Positions 63,618 to 64,000 of a DNA stretch of 64,000 bases are shown piece after piece. The stretch lies in the NCBI RefSeq assembly GCF_000819565.1, contig NZ_CP004393.1:4092001-4156000 (forward strand). Reading direction: 5' to 3'. The notes under the pieces are model-generated. The model made no database searches. It was not told the DNA's origin and saw nothing but the letters and a program-made list of their open reading frames with translations. Each line of letters opens with the position of its first letter. The first letter of the stretch is position 1. The stretch is from Celeribacter indicus (lineage in GTDB: Bacteria; Pseudomonadota; Alphaproteobacteria; Rhodobacterales; Rhodobacteraceae). A program made the translations under genes and the position numbers.

Positions 63618-64000
63618 TCAGGTGAAGGCGGCCCAGCCCAAGGCGAAAAGGCAGATGGCCAGGAGCGCGATGCAGAGCGCTGCCACGTGAGGAAGGACCG
63701 CACGGAACAGCGCGCCGGTGGGGATGCGGGTGACGCCGGAAACGACGAAGACGAGGACGCCGAAAGGAGGCGTCAGGCCGCCAATCATCAGGGTGACGAC
63801 CATGATGACGCCGAACTGGATCGGGTCAAGGCCGGTGCCAGTGGCGATGGGCAGCAGCAGCGGCCCAAAGAGCAGGATGGCGGCACCGATGTCGAGGACG
63901 AGACCTGCAAGCAGCAGGATACCGACGGAGACGGCGAGCGCGGCCACCGGGCCCGAGCCGAGCGCCGCGGAGATGGAGCCGATCATGCCCGAGATGTTGT
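63618..64000 (-). CDS. dctM: TRAP transporter large permease (DctM), C-terminal part, partial
   Basis: Only the last ~127 residues lie in the window, and the frame is open to the right edge. Hydrophobic helices and the DctM motif GLVLDIGAAILLFGPLLLPIATGTGLDPIQFGVIMVVTLMIGGLTPPFGVLVFV identify it. It precedes the Tat-type DctP gene, 40 bases away, so the TRAP system and ggt form one leftward operon. Confidence 0.92.
   Translation of the reverse strand, partial: NISGMIGSISAALGSGPVAALAVSVGILLLAGLVLDIGAAILLFGPLLLPIATGTGLDPIQFGVIMVVTLMIGGLTPPFGVLVFVVSGVTRIPTGALFRAVLPHVAALCIALLAICLFALGWAAFT

Overview
The window is GC-rich, gene-dense bacterial DNA, most likely from an alphaproteobacterium of the Rhodobacteraceae type. 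This is judged from protein style, the density of ABC and TRAP importers, codon bias, and RibH2 under an FMN riboswitch. No rRNA, tRNA, CRISPR array or replication origin was seen. Almost everything is nutrient acquisition: five or six cassettes, each with its own regulator, several of them translationally coupled by ATGA, GTGA or TGATG overlaps.

Layout. (1) 1-7.6 kb is a siderophore region: the end of an NRPS (A-T-TE), a FecCDE-type ABC importer, its binding protein and a TonB-dependent receptor. (2) 7.6-11.3 kb is a scar: a hipA gene split by a roughly 1.58-kb IS110-family (IS1111-like) element, beside the 3' remnant of a short-chain dehydrogenase. (3) 11.3-22.9 kb is an amino-sugar regulon: agaS, a gatZ-like gene, nagA, a ROK kinase, a regulator with an RpiR-type HTH fused to a DeoR-type sensor domain, a sugar ABC importer, and a cytoplasmic GH123-type (former DUF4091) glycosidase. 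Together they suggest import of a GalNAc-containing glycoside, cleavage, phosphorylation, deacetylation, deamination to tagatose-6-P and epimerisation to fructose-6-P. (4) 23.3-25.2 kb is a DUF2207 membrane protein. (5) 25.4-30.6 kb is a TRAP transporter with an FAD oxidoreductase and a divergent LysR regulator.

(6) 30.9-37.4 kb is an unusual coupled operon: LysR, LLM flavin monooxygenase, rhodanese, amidase, HAD phosphatase, a remodelled RidA and ThiM. It reads like a Rut-type oxidative ring-opening pathway aimed at a thiazole or other S,N-heterocycle. A LysR pseudogene, a Tat-exported dienelactone-hydrolase-like protein and an NmrA-like protein follow. (7) At 40.4-41.4 kb ribH is preceded by a clear FMN riboswitch, and upstream of that, on the same strand, by a cobalamin-riboswitch-like element with no B12 gene of its own. 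(8) 41.5-47.6 kb is a second sugar or sugar-acid regulon: GntR, RraA-like, ABC importer, RpiB/LacAB.

(9) 48.5-60.3 kb is an organosulfur-type operon: LysR, a peptide-type ABC importer with a fused double ATPase and two tandem paralogous binding proteins, a signal-less and cysteine-less SsuA/TauA-fold protein, a DszC/SfnB-like flavoprotein, a DszA/NtaA-like monooxygenase and an NmrA-like protein. (10) 61-64 kb holds a gamma-glutamyltransferase coupled to a TRAP binding protein, plus the end of a TRAP large permease that runs off the window.

The best candidates for something undescribed are the LLM-rhodanese-amidase-HAD-RidA-ThiM operon, the DszA/DszC operon with the SBP-fold protein, and the stacked cobalamin-like/FMN riboswitches.
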